Counted from the stretch's first letter, positions 10,131 to 19,039 are shown. The stretch: 64,000 nt of DNA from Prochlorococcus sp. AG-363-B11 (GCA_003278425.1 QCFE01000003.1:61377-125376), one strand, 5' to 3'. The notes: generated from the sequence alone by a model not told the origin. Program-made: numbers and translations.

Positions 10131-10394
10131 TCAAACTCCAGAATTGCCAGATTCTTTTTTGATAGCTGAATCAAAATCCAAACAATCTAAAGGTAGCCCT
10201 CTATTAATCGCAATCAAGAAGGGGCTCAAGATTCCTACTATAAAAATCAAGCGATATAAATCAGAAGAGCCTGACCTGGCAAAATATGTAAACAAGTACA
10301 CACTTGCAAGATATAGGTGAAAATAAAGAAATCTGCTTGGTTCGCTTCCCATCCATCGAATTGCTGATCCAAGAAAAAATAAAAAAGCTTTCAT
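10131..10394 (-). CDS. Small hydrophobic protein of unknown function
   Basis: This is an 87-aa protein with two likely membrane segments (about residues 20-38 and 46-63) and a charged C-terminal tail. The coding potential and hydrophobic pattern look real, but I recognise no family. It is convergent with the Nfu gene, leaving a 23-bp gap. It may be a picocyanobacteria-specific membrane protein; nothing in its context suggests a function. Confidence 0.55.
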   Translation of the reverse strand: MKAFLFFLGSAIRWMGSEPSRFLYFHLYLASVYLFTYFARSGSSDLYRLIFIVGILSPFLIAINRGLPLDCLDFDSAIKKESGNSGV

Positions 10395-10577
10395 CTTCTA
10401 AGAGTTCTTTCTGAGGTAATTAAAATAACAATACTCACTCAGTGTGATTAGCCTAAAAACAATTCAGGAACTATAAGAATACTCGCATCCCATCCCAATG
10501 TAAAAAATATTAACTAAATCTATATTTTAACGTTGTCTGTATCACTATGAACTGCACTAAGAAATACGAGACACAAT

Positions 10578-10670
10578 GATAGTTTATGTAGCAACAGCTA
10601 CATAGCGTTCACCCTTGAAAAACAGGGCGCAGTACCAGCCAGGCCAAGGAACGGGGACCTGACAACTATC
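10578..10670 (+). promoter_or_regulatory. Candidate glutamine riboswitch (glnA / Downstream-peptide RNA class)
   Basis: An intergenic element ends 11 nt before the DUF4278 gene. Core strings CGTTCACCC (10606-10614), GGGCGCAGTA (10625-10634) and AAGGAACG (10646-10653) match, in order and spacing, the conserved parts of glnA/Downstream-peptide aptamers (CGUUCAuCC, GGaCGgAAGUA, AAGGaACG). The pairings visible are an outer GATAGTT/AACTATC helix (10578-10584 with 10664-10670), a TGTAGC/GCTACA hairpin, a CCCT/AGGG hairpin and CGTTC/GGAACG. This gives a multi-helix junction. The class senses glutamine in cyanobacteria and typically precedes short ORFs in Synechococcus and Prochlorococcus. The match is by eye; a covariance-model search would settle it. 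Confidence 0.8.
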
Positions 10671-10681
10671 TGAATCTGCAA

Positions 10682-10849
10682 ATGCCAACTCTTACCTATC
10701 GCGGAAAATCCTACATTCAACAAAAAAAAGCAACCGAGAAACAGTTCATAGAGCTAACGTATAGAAGAAATGTTTATTCAAATAGGAAAACTGAAAGCTC
10801 AAGCAAGCATTCTCAATTAACTTATAGAGGCGTTTCATATCAAAAGTAA
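10682..10849 (+). CDS. DUF4278 small protein with three YRG repeats (PirA-like)
   Basis: This is a 55-aa basic protein with LTYRGKSY (residues 4-11), LTYRRNVY (25-32) and LTYRGVSY (46-53), three copies at an exact 21-residue spacing. That LTYRG-x-x-Y motif is the hallmark of DUF4278. In Synechocystis the DUF4278 protein PirA binds PII and regulates arginine synthesis. Placement directly behind a glutamine-type riboswitch fits a role in nitrogen control. The orthology to PirA is inferred: PirA has fewer repeats, and domain membership alone does not prove PII binding. No strong Shine-Dalgarno sequence is visible, and the outer riboswitch helix ends 11 nt before the ATG. Confidence 0.82.
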   Translation: MPTLTYRGKSYIQQKKATEKQFIELTYRRNVYSNRKTESSSKHSQLTYRGVSYQK

Positions 10850-11008
10850 TAAAGTTTTTGATTTAAATAAGCACTTTTAATCTAGGGAATAACTAGAGGG
10901 GATAGTTTTTTTAGTCATTCGAATGAGCTCTTTAAAGAACCTCTTAAAACCAGGCAAAAAAGATTTATATTTAAAAAAATATATGAATGATTGATATAGA
11001 AAAGGACT

Positions 11009-11266
11009 ATGCTCGTCTTATTGCAAAGAAACTATTCAATGGTTGAACTAACATTAATGATGCTTTTAAACAATGTAGGAGATCAATTTTGCAAATACCG
11101 TTTAGAAGGTAGTGATACTTATAAATCACTTCTTCTCGCATATAGCGATGCAAGTGAGAAGTATGGTGTAACGGAAGTCAAAAAAGTTATAGAAGAAGCA
11201 GATGCTTTAAACTTTTCTGCTGTTGCTGTAGCACTTTTAAAATGTCCTCAGCATCTTAATAATTGA
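11009..11266 (+). CDS. Hypothetical 85-aa protein
   Basis: The ORF reads MLVLLQRNYSMVELTLMMLLNN and continues into a mostly helical sequence (a YSDASEKYGVTEVKKVIEEADAL segment) without membrane spans. AAAGGA sits just before the ATG at 11009; the internal ATG at 11039 (MVELTLMM) is an equally good start. I recognise no family. It lies between the DUF4278 gene and a PLP enzyme gene, with no tight linkage to either. Confidence 0.5.
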   Translation: MLVLLQRNYSMVELTLMMLLNNVGDQFCKYRLEGSDTYKSLLLAYSDASEKYGVTEVKKVIEEADALNFSAVAVALLKCPQHLNN

Positions 11267-11330
11267 TTTTTCATTCAGTAAACTCAGCCTCAAATTAATA
11301 TTGAGAAGGACTTTTAGATGGGAACTCTTA

Positions 11331-12524
11331 ATGTGCCGCTTTAGATCTGATCTCCCAGCATTAAAAAATAAAGACTATTTCAACTATGGTGGGCAAGGGC
11401 CATTGCCTAAAACCTCTCTAGATGCCATTACAAATAGCTGGGAAACCATACAAGAGTTAGGACCTTTTACGAACGATGTTTGGCCATTCATAACTAATGA
11501 AATTAAAAGCACAAAAGACCTTATCGCAGAATTTTGTGGTGTAAGTAAACGACGTATTGCCCTAACCGAGAATGTTACGAGTGGATGTGTTCTGCCTCTT
11601 TGGGGTCTCCCATTTTCGAAAGGAGACCGGATTTTAATCAGCAACTGCGAACATCCTGGTGTCGTCTCAGCATGCAAAGAGATTGCAAGGCGAAAAGCAC
11701 TTCAGATAGATATATTAGATGTTCTAAGTATGCGCGGGGAAATAGACGGTGAGGGAGTGAATCAAAATGAAGTAATTAGAGCTATTGAAGACAGTTTAAA
11801 AGCAAGTACCAAGCTAGTCGTCTTATCTCACCTTCTTTGGAATACTGGGCAAATAATGCCGATAGAATTAATTGCAAAGCTACTTCTTAAACATCCAAAT
11901 GAACCTTTTTTCTTAGTTGACGCAGCACAAAGTTTCTGCCAAATCCCAATTAAAGATAGCGCTGCAAAAGTAGATATCTATGCTTTCACAGGTCACAAAT
12001 GGGCTTTTGGCCCAGAAGGCCTTGGAGCTGTAGTTCTATCCGAGAGGATTCTCAAAGAAGCTAATCCAACACTAGTTGGATGGAAAAGTCTAACTGCTGA
12101 ATCTAGTATTTACGCTAACGAAATCAGTCCTTTCCATAAAGATGCCAGACGGTTTGAAATTGCAACTTCATGTACACCTTTACTAGCCGGTCTCCGATGT
12201 TCACTGAACCTTCTTAAAGAGCAAGGAACTGATTTAGAAAGGATTAATAAGATTAAATTACTTAGTAAAAGACTATGGCTTGAGCTAAACAATATCACTT
12301 CTGTAAACCCTATCCTTCAAGGTCCCCCTCCAGCCGGACTTGTAAGTTTTACTCTTAACTCCAAGCAGTCTCCTAATCAAATAGTGAAACTACTTGCTCA
12401 GAAGTCTATTTTTATAAGAGTCCTCGAAGATCCCATATGGCTACGAGCATGCGTTCATATCACAAGCACTGAGAACGAAATAGCAAGACTTATAGCTGGA
12501 CTTAAAAAAATTGCGGCAAGTTAA
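11331..12524 (+). CDS. Class V PLP-dependent aminotransferase (cysteine desulfurase-like)
   Basis: This is a fold-type I PLP enzyme of about 397 aa. The PLP-lysine motif is AFTGHKWAFGPEGLGAVV; upstream are the FLVDAAQSF aspartate site and the NVTSG substrate loop. The family includes NifS/SufS cysteine desulfurases and isopenicillin-N epimerase-like enzymes. The SufS-type conserved cysteine loop is not obvious, so a specific desulfurase role is not claimed. I chose ATG 11331 (MCRFRSDLPALKNKDYFNYG), where similarity begins, over TTG 11301. It is convergent with murE. Confidence 0.8.
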   Translation: MCRFRSDLPALKNKDYFNYGGQGPLPKTSLDAITNSWETIQELGPFTNDVWPFITNEIKSTKDLIAEFCGVSKRRIALTENVTSGCVLPLWGLPFSKGDRILISNCEHPGVVSACKEIARRKALQIDILDVLSMRGEIDGEGVNQNEVIRAIEDSLKASTKLVVLSHLLWNTGQIMPIELIAKLLLKHPNEPFFLVDAAQSFCQIPIKDSAAKVDIYAFTGHKWAFGPEGLGAVVLSERILKEANPTLVGWKSLTAESSIYANEISPFHKDARRFEIATSCTPLLAGLRCSLNLLKEQGTDLERINKIKLLSKRLWLELNNITSVNPILQGPPPAGLVSFTLNSKQSPNQIVKLLAQKSIFIRVLEDPIWLRACVHITSTENEIARLIAGLKKIAAS

Positions 12525-12543
12525 ACGGTCTATCTCTCAAATT

Positions 12544-14055
12544 TCAACCATTTAATTTTAGAAGCAAAGCTTTCCTTGCAATATCTCTATCATCAAACTT
12601 GATTCTCTCTGCTCCTAGGATTTGATAATCCTCATGTCCCTTACCTGCAATTAAGACAATATCTCCTGGAAGAGCCATAGAAATAGCCTTTTGTATCGCA
12701 ATAGCTCTATCACTTTCAACAATCAGCTCTTCCATAATAGTTATTCCATCCATAATGTCATGAAGAATTTGCTGTTCATCTTCTGTTCGAGGGTTATCGG
12801 AAGTAAGAATGATAATGTCTGCAAATTTTTCTGCAATTTTTCCCATTTTTGATCTCTTGCCTCGATCTCTATCACCTCCACAACCAAATACACAGTAAAG
12901 ATTTCCCAATCCAAAAGAGCGCAACGTCTTTAGGACATTCTCTAGTCCATCTGGAGTATGAGCATAGTCAACTATTACGTTAGGCAAGTTACCTTCTAGA
13001 CGTATCTGTTCCATTCGTCCTGGAATACCTGGGAAATCTTTTATACAAGGCAAAATTCTATCTAATGGGATACCTCTTTGAAGCAATACCCCAACTGCCT
13101 CAAGCAAATTCATCAGATTAAAACTTCCAATCAAAGGGGTTTCGAATCTTCCTCTACCCATAGGGCTATGCAAAATACCCTCAACACTATTAGACGCAAC
13201 CTTAATTTCAGAAATAAAAAGCTCAGGCTTAATCGACTCGATAATATCCTTGTTTAGCGAAGCACGCCAACAAACCTCTTTTAAATCTTTCGATAGTCTG
13301 CATCCCCAACGGTCGTCAATATTAACTACAACCCTAGAATCGCCTTTTTCTAATAGAGGTGCCTGAAACAAGCGCGACTTAGCTTCAAAATATGCTTCCA
13401 TAGTCTTATGATAATCAAGATGATCCTGCGTGAGATTAGTAAAGATAGCTCCTGAGAACCTACAACCAGCAACACGTTTTTGTGCCAATGCGTGTGAGCT
13501 AACTTCCATAGTCGCTAAACAAGCCCCCGAAGTAACTGCCGCCGATAACTTGGATTGCAGAACATCTCCAAAAAGAGTTGTATGGCTAGCAGTTTCAGTA
13601 TGACCAGGCCAACGGTTCTCTAAAGTTCCAAACAATGCAGGGCGCAAGCCACACCTTGAACTTAGGTACTCTATTAAATGTGTAATTGTTGTTTTACCAT
13701 TTGTACCTGTAACACCTATCAACTCCATTTTTAATGAAGGCTTATCCCAAAAGACAGAGGCAATCTCACCCATCCAATAACCAACTTGATCAGGAACAAT
13801 AAAGACCATATCCTCGCTGTTAGGAGGATCTAGTGTTGCAGCATCTTTACTAATAATTGCAGCAACTGCACCACTAGAGATTGCCTGACGCCAGAAGAAT
13901 CCTCCATCAACTTTCTCTCCTGGTAGACCAAAAAATAAATCTCCTTTTTTGACTAAACGAGAATCACAACTAATGCTCTGAACTAGAACGTTTCCAAAAG
14001 CATTTGAAGCATCTATTCCTATTGCCTTTAAAAGAAAGTGAAGAGAGGTAGTCAT
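12544..14055 (-). CDS. murE: UDP-MurNAc-L-Ala-D-Glu:meso-diaminopimelate ligase
   Basis: This cytoplasmic ATP-dependent ligase adds meso-DAP to the peptidoglycan precursor. The 503-aa protein has the ATP loop GVTGTNGKTTITH, the carbamylated-lysine region, the central-domain nucleotide contacts, and the DNPRTED motif whose arginine selects meso-DAP over lysine. It is followed 24 bp downstream of a glutaredoxin-like gene on the same strand, suggesting a transcript yidD-grx-murE. Confidence 0.97.
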   Translation of the reverse strand: MTTSLHFLLKAIGIDASNAFGNVLVQSISCDSRLVKKGDLFFGLPGEKVDGGFFWRQAISSGAVAAIISKDAATLDPPNSEDMVFIVPDQVGYWMGEIASVFWDKPSLKMELIGVTGTNGKTTITHLIEYLSSRCGLRPALFGTLENRWPGHTETASHTTLFGDVLQSKLSAAVTSGACLATMEVSSHALAQKRVAGCRFSGAIFTNLTQDHLDYHKTMEAYFEAKSRLFQAPLLEKGDSRVVVNIDDRWGCRLSKDLKEVCWRASLNKDIIESIKPELFISEIKVASNSVEGILHSPMGRGRFETPLIGSFNLMNLLEAVGVLLQRGIPLDRILPCIKDFPGIPGRMEQIRLEGNLPNVIVDYAHTPDGLENVLKTLRSFGLGNLYCVFGCGGDRDRGKRSKMGKIAEKFADIIILTSDNPRTEDEQQILHDIMDGITIMEELIVESDRAIAIQKAISMALPGDIVLIAGKGHEDYQILGAERIKFDDRDIARKALLLKLNG

Positions 14056-14079
14056 ATCAAAAAGCAGAATAACCTCCTA

Positions 14080-14391
14080 TTAATCCTTCCCAATCTTTCC
14101 TGCAATAATCTTCTGAAGCCAAAGCAAAAGAGCTTCTTCAGAAAGTCTTGGAGAAACTCTTGGTAATTCAAACTTTCTCAATGGAGAGCTTAATTCAAGC
14201 AATAACACAGGTACCTGCAATGAATAACTGGCCATCTCAGCATTTGTAACATCTTTGCTATCAATATCCCTTACACAGAGCTTAAGAGGAGTCTCAAGCT
14301 GGTCTAAAGAAAGTTTACTTAATCGTTCTTCTAGGCCTTCACATAAACAACAGCCTGCCCTGGTAAAAAGAATTAATTTATGTTCAATCAT
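14080..14391 (-). CDS. Glutaredoxin-like (DUF836) protein
   Basis: This 103-aa thioredoxin-fold protein has an N-terminal beta strand KLILFTRAGCCLCEGLEERL containing a CCLC active-site-like motif. This, together with an IDSKD turn and QVPVLLLE (cis-Pro) strand, fits the DUF836/glutaredoxin-2-like family. The substrate is unknown. The start overlaps the last base of yidD, so the two are co-transcribed; murE follows on the same strand. Confidence 0.8.
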   Translation of the reverse strand: MIEHKLILFTRAGCCLCEGLEERLSKLSLDQLETPLKLCVRDIDSKDVTNAEMASYSLQVPVLLLELSSPLRKFELPRVSPRLSEEALLLWLQKIIAGKIGKD

Positions 14392-14627
14392 TAGTCAGGT
14401 ACTGGGTCACAACCGCAAGGAGTCCAAGGGTGGCATCGACAGAGTCTTTTAAAAGTCAACCAACCTCCTTTCCAAGGTCCATGCTTAGCAACAGCTTCCA
14501 ATCCATACTCACTACAACTTGGAATAAAGCGGCATCTTGGGCCCCAAAGAGGAGATAAATACTTCCTATAAAAAGCAATTAAGACTAAAAAGAGTTTGCC
14601 AATAATTTTATTCAACTTCTGAATCAT
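14391..14627 (-). CDS. yidD: Membrane protein insertion efficiency factor YidD
   Basis: This 78-aa peripheral membrane protein assists YidC-dependent insertion. The family signature is intact: [20 protein letters not shown] followed by [29 protein letters not shown] and the GCDPVP end. It is the first gene of a leftward group with the glutaredoxin-like gene and murE, and is divergent from rpsD. Confidence 0.95.
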   Translation of the reverse strand: MIQKLNKIIGKLFLVLIAFYRKYLSPLWGPRCRFIPSCSEYGLEAVAKHGPWKGGWLTFKRLCRCHPWTPCGCDPVPD

Positions 14628-14729
14628 GTTTCAAGATAGAATAAATAGCTAGTGAATGAAAAAGCACAAGCAGGATTAAAATTCCTACCTTAAGCTTTCA
14701 TCACAAATTGTCCCATTATTATTTGTTCT

Positions 14730-15338
14730 ATGTCTAGATACCGTGGGCCTCGACTGAGGATCACGCGTCGCTTGGGAGATCTACCAGGTCTCACCCGGAA
14801 GGCTGCAAAGCGGTCAAATCCACCAGGTCAGCACGGCAATGCCCGTCGCAAGCGCTCTGAATACGCGATCCGATTAGAAGAAAAACAAAAACTGAGATTT
14901 AACTACGGAATTTCAGAACGTCAACTTGTCCGATATGTCAAGAAAGCAAGAGCAATGGAAGGTTCTACAGGAACTAATCTCCTGAAATTATTAGAAAGCA
15001 GGCTAGACAACATTTGCTTTAGGCTTGGTTTTGGTCCCACTATTCCAGGGTCCCGACAACTTGTTAATCATGGGCATATAACCGTCAATGGGAAAGCACT
15101 TGATATAGCTAGTTATCAATGCAAACCTGGTGATGAAATTGCAGTACGCGAAAGAAAAGCTAGCAAGAAACTAGCGGAAGCGAATTTAGAATTCCCTGGC
15201 CTTGCAAATGTCCCTCCTCACTTAGAGCTAGAGAAATCAAAAATGACTGCAAAGGTTACTGGCAAGTGTGAGCGAGAGTGGGTTGCTATTGAAATAAATG
15301 AACTATTAGTTGTTGAGTACTACTCACGTAAGGTCTAA
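14730..15338 (+). CDS. rpsD: 30S ribosomal protein S4
   Basis: This primary 16S-binding protein of 202 aa begins [20 protein letters not shown]. The bacterial/chloroplast S4 layout is clear, with the S4 RNA-binding domain around residues 90-150 ([28 protein letters not shown]). It is monocistronic and followed within 55 bp by a strong hairpin terminator. Confidence 0.98.
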   Translation: MSRYRGPRLRITRRLGDLPGLTRKAAKRSNPPGQHGNARRKRSEYAIRLEEKQKLRFNYGISERQLVRYVKKARAMEGSTGTNLLKLLESRLDNICFRLGFGPTIPGSRQLVNHGHITVNGKALDIASYQCKPGDEIAVRERKASKKLAEANLEFPGLANVPPHLELEKSKMTAKVTGKCEREWVAIEINELLVVEYYSRKV

Positions 15339-15390
15339 TTAAATCTAAAGATATCTTGCCAATTAATACTTAAAGGAATTGTTGGATTAT

Positions 15391-15422
15391 ATAAAGCCTT
15401 CCTTGAAAGAGGAAGGCTTTAT
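15391..15422 (+). terminator. Hairpin terminator after rpsD
   Basis: A 13-bp perfect stem ATAAAGCCTTCCT / AGGAAGGCTTTAT with a six-base loop starts 52 bp after the rpsD stop. The upper stem is GC-rich; the downstream side is AT-rich rather than a pure T-run. Confidence 0.8.
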
Positions 15423-15726
15423 AATTATTGATCAAGAAAGAATGCTGTTCTCAAAGGGCTTCTAAATATTATATAACTTAATTCTTGAACCAATAAAATA
15501 TATTTAAGCAAAGTACAACTTGATATGACTTAACGAGCAATAAATTCTTTTAGATCTAAATCTCCTTCAGATCAAAAAAATCATTATATTTGCACACCTG
15601 TAAAATTACCTCTCGTATTTTCATAATCCAATTTTTCATTACAGCTGTTCCTATCCAAAGATTCTCCTATTTCTGCGCTTTTACAGATGAACTGTTAATT
15701 TAAATACTCATATATAAGAAAAAACA
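15423..15726. other. AT-rich intergenic region, no clear gene
   Basis: About 300 bp between the rpsD terminator and the next gene. The longest thing of note is a 27-codon minus-strand ORF beginning MKNWIMKIREVILQ, whose coding status I cannot support. No RNA gene is recognised. Confidence 0.4.
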
Positions 15727-16032
15727 GTGGTTACTGACAAAGCTCTACTCAAAGAGGTGACAAAGGAGCTCTGGCAATCAGTCAAAAAACTTCGCCCTGA
15801 CCTAGGGAAGGACCCTCGTATGCAACTTGTCCTCAAAGCTCTTATTACCATTGGAGACCTTCCTAACCCCATAGAAGCGGCAATGGTAGTAGGAACTTGC
15901 CTGGAGATGGAAGAAGAAGATGAGCCCTCTAATCCTAAAAAGGGTGAGGCCTCAACAAGCAAGGTCAATTCCCAAACAGAAGCTTCTCAAGATGGTAGGA
16001 GGACTGTTCGAAGAAGATCCGCTGCCTCTTAG
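15727..16032 (+). CDS. Conserved picocyanobacterial hypothetical, 101 aa
   Basis: A GTG start opens a protein with an ordered helical N-terminal part (LLKEVTKELWQSVKKLRPDL, then LVLKALITIGDLPNPIEAAM) up to residue 60. A low-complexity acidic then basic tail follows (EEEDEPSNPKKGEA ... RRTVRRRSAAS). The N-terminal part resembles small proteins I associate with marine picocyanobacteria; no function is known to me. No obvious operon partner. Confidence 0.65.
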   Translation: MVTDKALLKEVTKELWQSVKKLRPDLGKDPRMQLVLKALITIGDLPNPIEAAMVVGTCLEMEEEDEPSNPKKGEASTSKVNSQTEASQDGRRTVRRRSAAS

Positions 16033-16237
16033 TCTGAGAATTTTATTACCTTAAAACGAAGTTTTTTGGCTACGGCTAGGAAGCAAAGGTTTAACTAAAT
16101 AACACACCTAAATATCCTCGTGATCATAATTATATTAGAAGTTTCCAAGAATATATCTCCGAACTTAATCACTAAGGCTATAGATTTAAAACCATGGATT
16201 ATTAACTTCTGAACTTACATATATGAGCAAATTATCT

Positions 16238-16405
16238 TTAGTTTTCTTGAGTAGTGCTTAAAATATTACAAGAAAGCTCACATTCGGTTAATTCTTTATT
16301 AGTAAGCCTTTCTAAGATTCTTGCCTTATCTATAGCAGACAATTCTCCATCAGAGGTCCATTTTAAAGTGGTTTTCCTTTGTCGAGTGGTATTTTTCTTC
16401 ATCAT
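16238..16405 (-). CDS. Small hypothetical protein, second gene of a two-gene unit
   Basis: The 55-aa product is basic at its N-terminus (MMKKNTTRQRKTTLKW), followed by SDGELSAIDKARILERLTNKEL and two cysteines in CELSC. The start ATGATG abuts the TAG of the upstream twin-CX3C gene (TAGATGATG), and a GAGGAG Shine-Dalgarno sequence lies inside that gene's last codons, which strongly supports translation. I recognise no family. Confidence 0.6.
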   Translation of the reverse strand: MMKKNTTRQRKTTLKWTSDGELSAIDKARILERLTNKELTECELSCNILSTTQEN

Positions 16406-16543
16406 CTACTCCTCACTTTTTAGGTGCACTTCTACACATCGAGTAACGCACTCAACGCCTTCATTCTCGAGACTGCATGCAGTAACGCATTCAAAATATG
16501 AATCAATCGCATCTGTCTGATCTATTTGTAATGACTCGCTCAT
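16406..16543 (-). CDS. Small twin-CX3C protein, 45 aa
   Basis: Starting at the ATG preceded by GAAAGGG, the product MSESLQIDQTDAIDSYFEC... contains cysteines at residues 19, 23, 32 and 36, giving CX3C-X8-CX3C. This spacing resembles helix-turn-helix proteins stapled by two disulfides, or a small metal site. An upstream in-frame ATG would lengthen it to 60 aa. It is directly coupled to the 55-aa gene downstream. The regular cysteine spacing, good Shine-Dalgarno sequence and tight coupling argue that it is real; no function is assigned. Confidence 0.65.
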   Translation of the reverse strand: MSESLQIDQTDAIDSYFECVTACSLENEGVECVTRCVEVHLKSEE

Positions 16544-16745
16544 CCCTTTCGTCATTTTTTTAAATCGATTGGATGACACCTTTAGCACAAATCAGCTTGA
16601 TTCTATTGGTTTCATTAATGAACATAAAGTACCTAAGCAATAATTACTAATAGCGAAGCTCCCTCTTTTGGTATTTAAGAGATATTGAATTTTTTTTTGC
16701 CAAAAATAAAATCAACGGCAAGATTAAGTAAAAGCTATAGACATC

Positions 16746-17681
16746 TTGTCAAAGGAACTAACAGAAACGGTAAAAGAGCTGAGGCTTCTTGGCTGGTCAG
16801 AAAAAGGGGCCAATGATTATACGGATTTAATCATGAATAACAAGCTCAATTTGTTTTCATCTAGTCAATATGGCTTACTTCTCACATTAACCTTACTATT
16901 CCTAATTTTTGTAATATCCATATCTACAATAGTACACTTAAACAAGAAAAAGAAGCCGCCAGTAACTGAGAAAAATACAAATAATCTTCAACCTAAGTAT
17001 AATCTTTCAGATGAAAAGCTTCTTCCTAATGAAAAAAAATCTATTTTAAAACGCATAAGCAGCGTAGAAAAGCAACTAACTGCAGTCCCTATAGTCAATA
17101 GAGACAAAATAAAAAAGTTAGTTAAAGCTATTGTACCTCTTAAAGAAAATAGAGAAATCGCTCCAAAAACTATAAAGAATGTCTCCCTAAGGAATCTAAA
17201 TAGCAACTTAAGAAAACTTATAAGTGAAACCTCTATAGACTTAGATAAAACTGCAGAAATCTTTATATTAGCATTTATTGTTATATATGATTTATCAATA
17301 AAGGTGATTAAATTTTTCACCAAAAGCTTGTTAAGAGAATTAGCTACAAATATTAATAAATCGAGCAATATTATGCCTAATCCAAAGTTAAATAAAGTTA
17401 ACAATATTGAAGTTAGGGGAAATATTTCAGGGGAGCAACTTCTTAATAGCCTTAGTAGAGATCAGTTGATCAAATTAATTGCTGCAACTCCATCAACATT
17501 AAAAAAACTTAATTTCAAAGAGAGGGAAGAAGAGTTGATGAAAAAAACAAATCTTGAACTTAAGTCGCTACTAAAAGGTGAAGTTAATATATCTAGGCTG
17601 AAAAAGAAAGAACTTGTCAGCAAGATCCTATCTATGGAAAAAGATAACCTTATTGGATCAAATTTGAAGAAATCTACATGA
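16746..17681 (+). CDS. Hypothetical membrane-anchored basic protein, 311 aa
   Basis: A TTG start gives MSKELTETVKELRLLGWSEKGANDYTDLIM, a short soluble N-terminus, then one strong membrane helix (about residues 40-64: LLLTLTLLFLIFVISISTIV). A long, lysine-rich region follows. Residues 230-305 contain two similar helical units (LSRDQLIKLIAATPSTLKKL and RLKKKELVSKILSM) that resemble SAP/Rho-N-like nucleic-acid-binding helices. That resemblance is weak. It stands alone between the small-gene region and the sulfur amino-acid cluster. I do not recognise the family. Confidence 0.65.
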   Translation: MSKELTETVKELRLLGWSEKGANDYTDLIMNNKLNLFSSSQYGLLLTLTLLFLIFVISISTIVHLNKKKKPPVTEKNTNNLQPKYNLSDEKLLPNEKKSILKRISSVEKQLTAVPIVNRDKIKKLVKAIVPLKENREIAPKTIKNVSLRNLNSNLRKLISETSIDLDKTAEIFILAFIVIYDLSIKVIKFFTKSLLRELATNINKSSNIMPNPKLNKVNNIEVRGNISGEQLLNSLSRDQLIKLIAATPSTLKKLNFKEREEELMKKTNLELKSLLKGEVNISRLKKKELVSKILSMEKDNLIGSNLKKST

Positions 17682-17878
17682 AATCAAAATCAGAAAATCA
17701 ATATAATGAAGATCTCAAGAAAAGTCACTAGAGAGTGATTAATCTTGTAATTATATACAATGAGAAATATGACCTAGGGATTAAAAATCATTTCCAATAA
17801 TTTAGCTTTGTCTTCTAAGGAGACTTTTATACAATTTGAACTGAAGATTCAAACTTGCTCTTTACCAAAGTGGCATTA

Positions 17879-19039
17879 ATGCAACCAGACAAGAGCTTTA
17901 ACCCAGGCATTCAAACAAGGGCCATACATCATGGCAAAAGTTATGCAGATAATACTGGCACAGTTATGCCTCCTATTTTCCCAAGCTCAACTTTTACCCA
18001 TGGGAACCCTGAAGGATTTGATTACACTCGTTCTGGTAATCCAAACTTCCGAATATTAGAGGATGTTTTAGCCTCATTAGAAGAATGCAAATACTCAACA
18101 GTTTTTGCCTCGGGTGTAAGTGCAATTACAGCAATTGCTAGTTCTCTTCAATCAGGAGATCTTATCTTATGTGAAGAAAACCTTTATGGATGTACCGTAA
18201 GGTTATTCGAGCAAGTTTTTAGTAAATTTAAGCTTCAAACAAAATGGATAGATTTCTCAAATACAAACTCTCTCGCACTAATTGATGGTTTAAATCCATC
18301 TATGATCTGGCTGGAAAGTCCCACCAATCCTCTTTTAAAAATTATAGATATTAAAAGAATTTGTGATAAAGCAAGCGAGAATCAAATCCCTGTAGTAGTA
18401 GACAATACTTTTTCTACAGCTTTATTACAAAAGCCTCTTGACCTAGGAGCAACCTTATCGCTCACAAGTACTACTAAATACATCAACGGCCATTCTGATG
18501 CATTAGGTGGTGCAGTGTGCACCCAAGATGTTTATTGGAAAGATAGAATGGACTTTGCACAAAAGGCACTTGGGCTACAGCCATCTCCTTTTGATTGTTG
18601 GCTTATTACTAGAGGCATAAAAACTCTTCCTCTTCGCCTATCTAAACAAGTTGACAATGCATTGGCTCTTGCAAATGAATTAGGGAAACATCCATCCGTA
18701 GAATGGGTCCGTTATCCATTTAAGTTAGATCATCCACAATATGAACTTGCAAAAAAACAAATGGCAAGTGGAGGAGCCATAATTACAATTAGACTAAAAG
18801 CTGATCAAAAGAGAACATATACCTTTTGCAAAAATCTTAGATATTTCAATATGGCCGAAAGTTTAGGGGGCGTAGAAAGTCTTATTTGCCACCCTGCGAC
18901 TATGACTCATGCATCCTTAAGTACAGAAACAAAAAAAAAGTTAGGGATAGACGAATCGCTAGTTCGACTTTCAGTTGGTTGTGAGGACTTTGCAGATCTA
19001 GAGAAAGACCTCAATCAACAATTAAGTCAATTACTGTGA
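17879..19039 (+). CDS. Cystathionine gamma-synthase/beta-lyase family PLP enzyme
   Basis: This Cys/Met metabolism fold-type I PLP enzyme of 386 aa takes part in trans-sulfuration between cysteine and homocysteine. Motifs are GTVMPPIFPSSTF, the FASGVSAITAI cofactor loop, PVVVDNTFST (PLP aspartate) and SLTSTTKYINGHSDALGG, which holds the PLP lysine. I use ATG 17879 (MQPDKSFNPGIQTRAIHHG), where homology begins; an upstream TTG would add eight residues. It overlaps the next, related gene by four bases (GTGA), so the pair is translationally coupled. Synthase versus lyase activity cannot be decided from sequence alone. Confidence 0.88.
   Translation: MQPDKSFNPGIQTRAIHHGKSYADNTGTVMPPIFPSSTFTHGNPEGFDYTRSGNPNFRILEDVLASLEECKYSTVFASGVSAITAIASSLQSGDLILCEENLYGCTVRLFEQVFSKFKLQTKWIDFSNTNSLALIDGLNPSMIWLESPTNPLLKIIDIKRICDKASENQIPVVVDNTFSTALLQKPLDLGATLSLTSTTKYINGHSDALGGAVCTQDVYWKDRMDFAQKALGLQPSPFDCWLITRGIKTLPLRLSKQVDNALALANELGKHPSVEWVRYPFKLDHPQYELAKKQMASGGAIITIRLKADQKRTYTFCKNLRYFNMAESLGGVESLICHPATMTHASLSTETKKKLGIDESLVRLSVGCEDFADLEKDLNQQLSQLL

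Noticed and set aside
15540-15660. Short minus-strand frame starting MKNWIMKIREV
   Set aside because: Only 27 codons with a run of stops around it and no recognised family; not enough to call a gene.
16254-16520. Open frame of 88 codons on the plus strand
   Set aside because: It is antisense to the twin-CX3C gene pair on the minus strand, which has better start signals and coupled reading.
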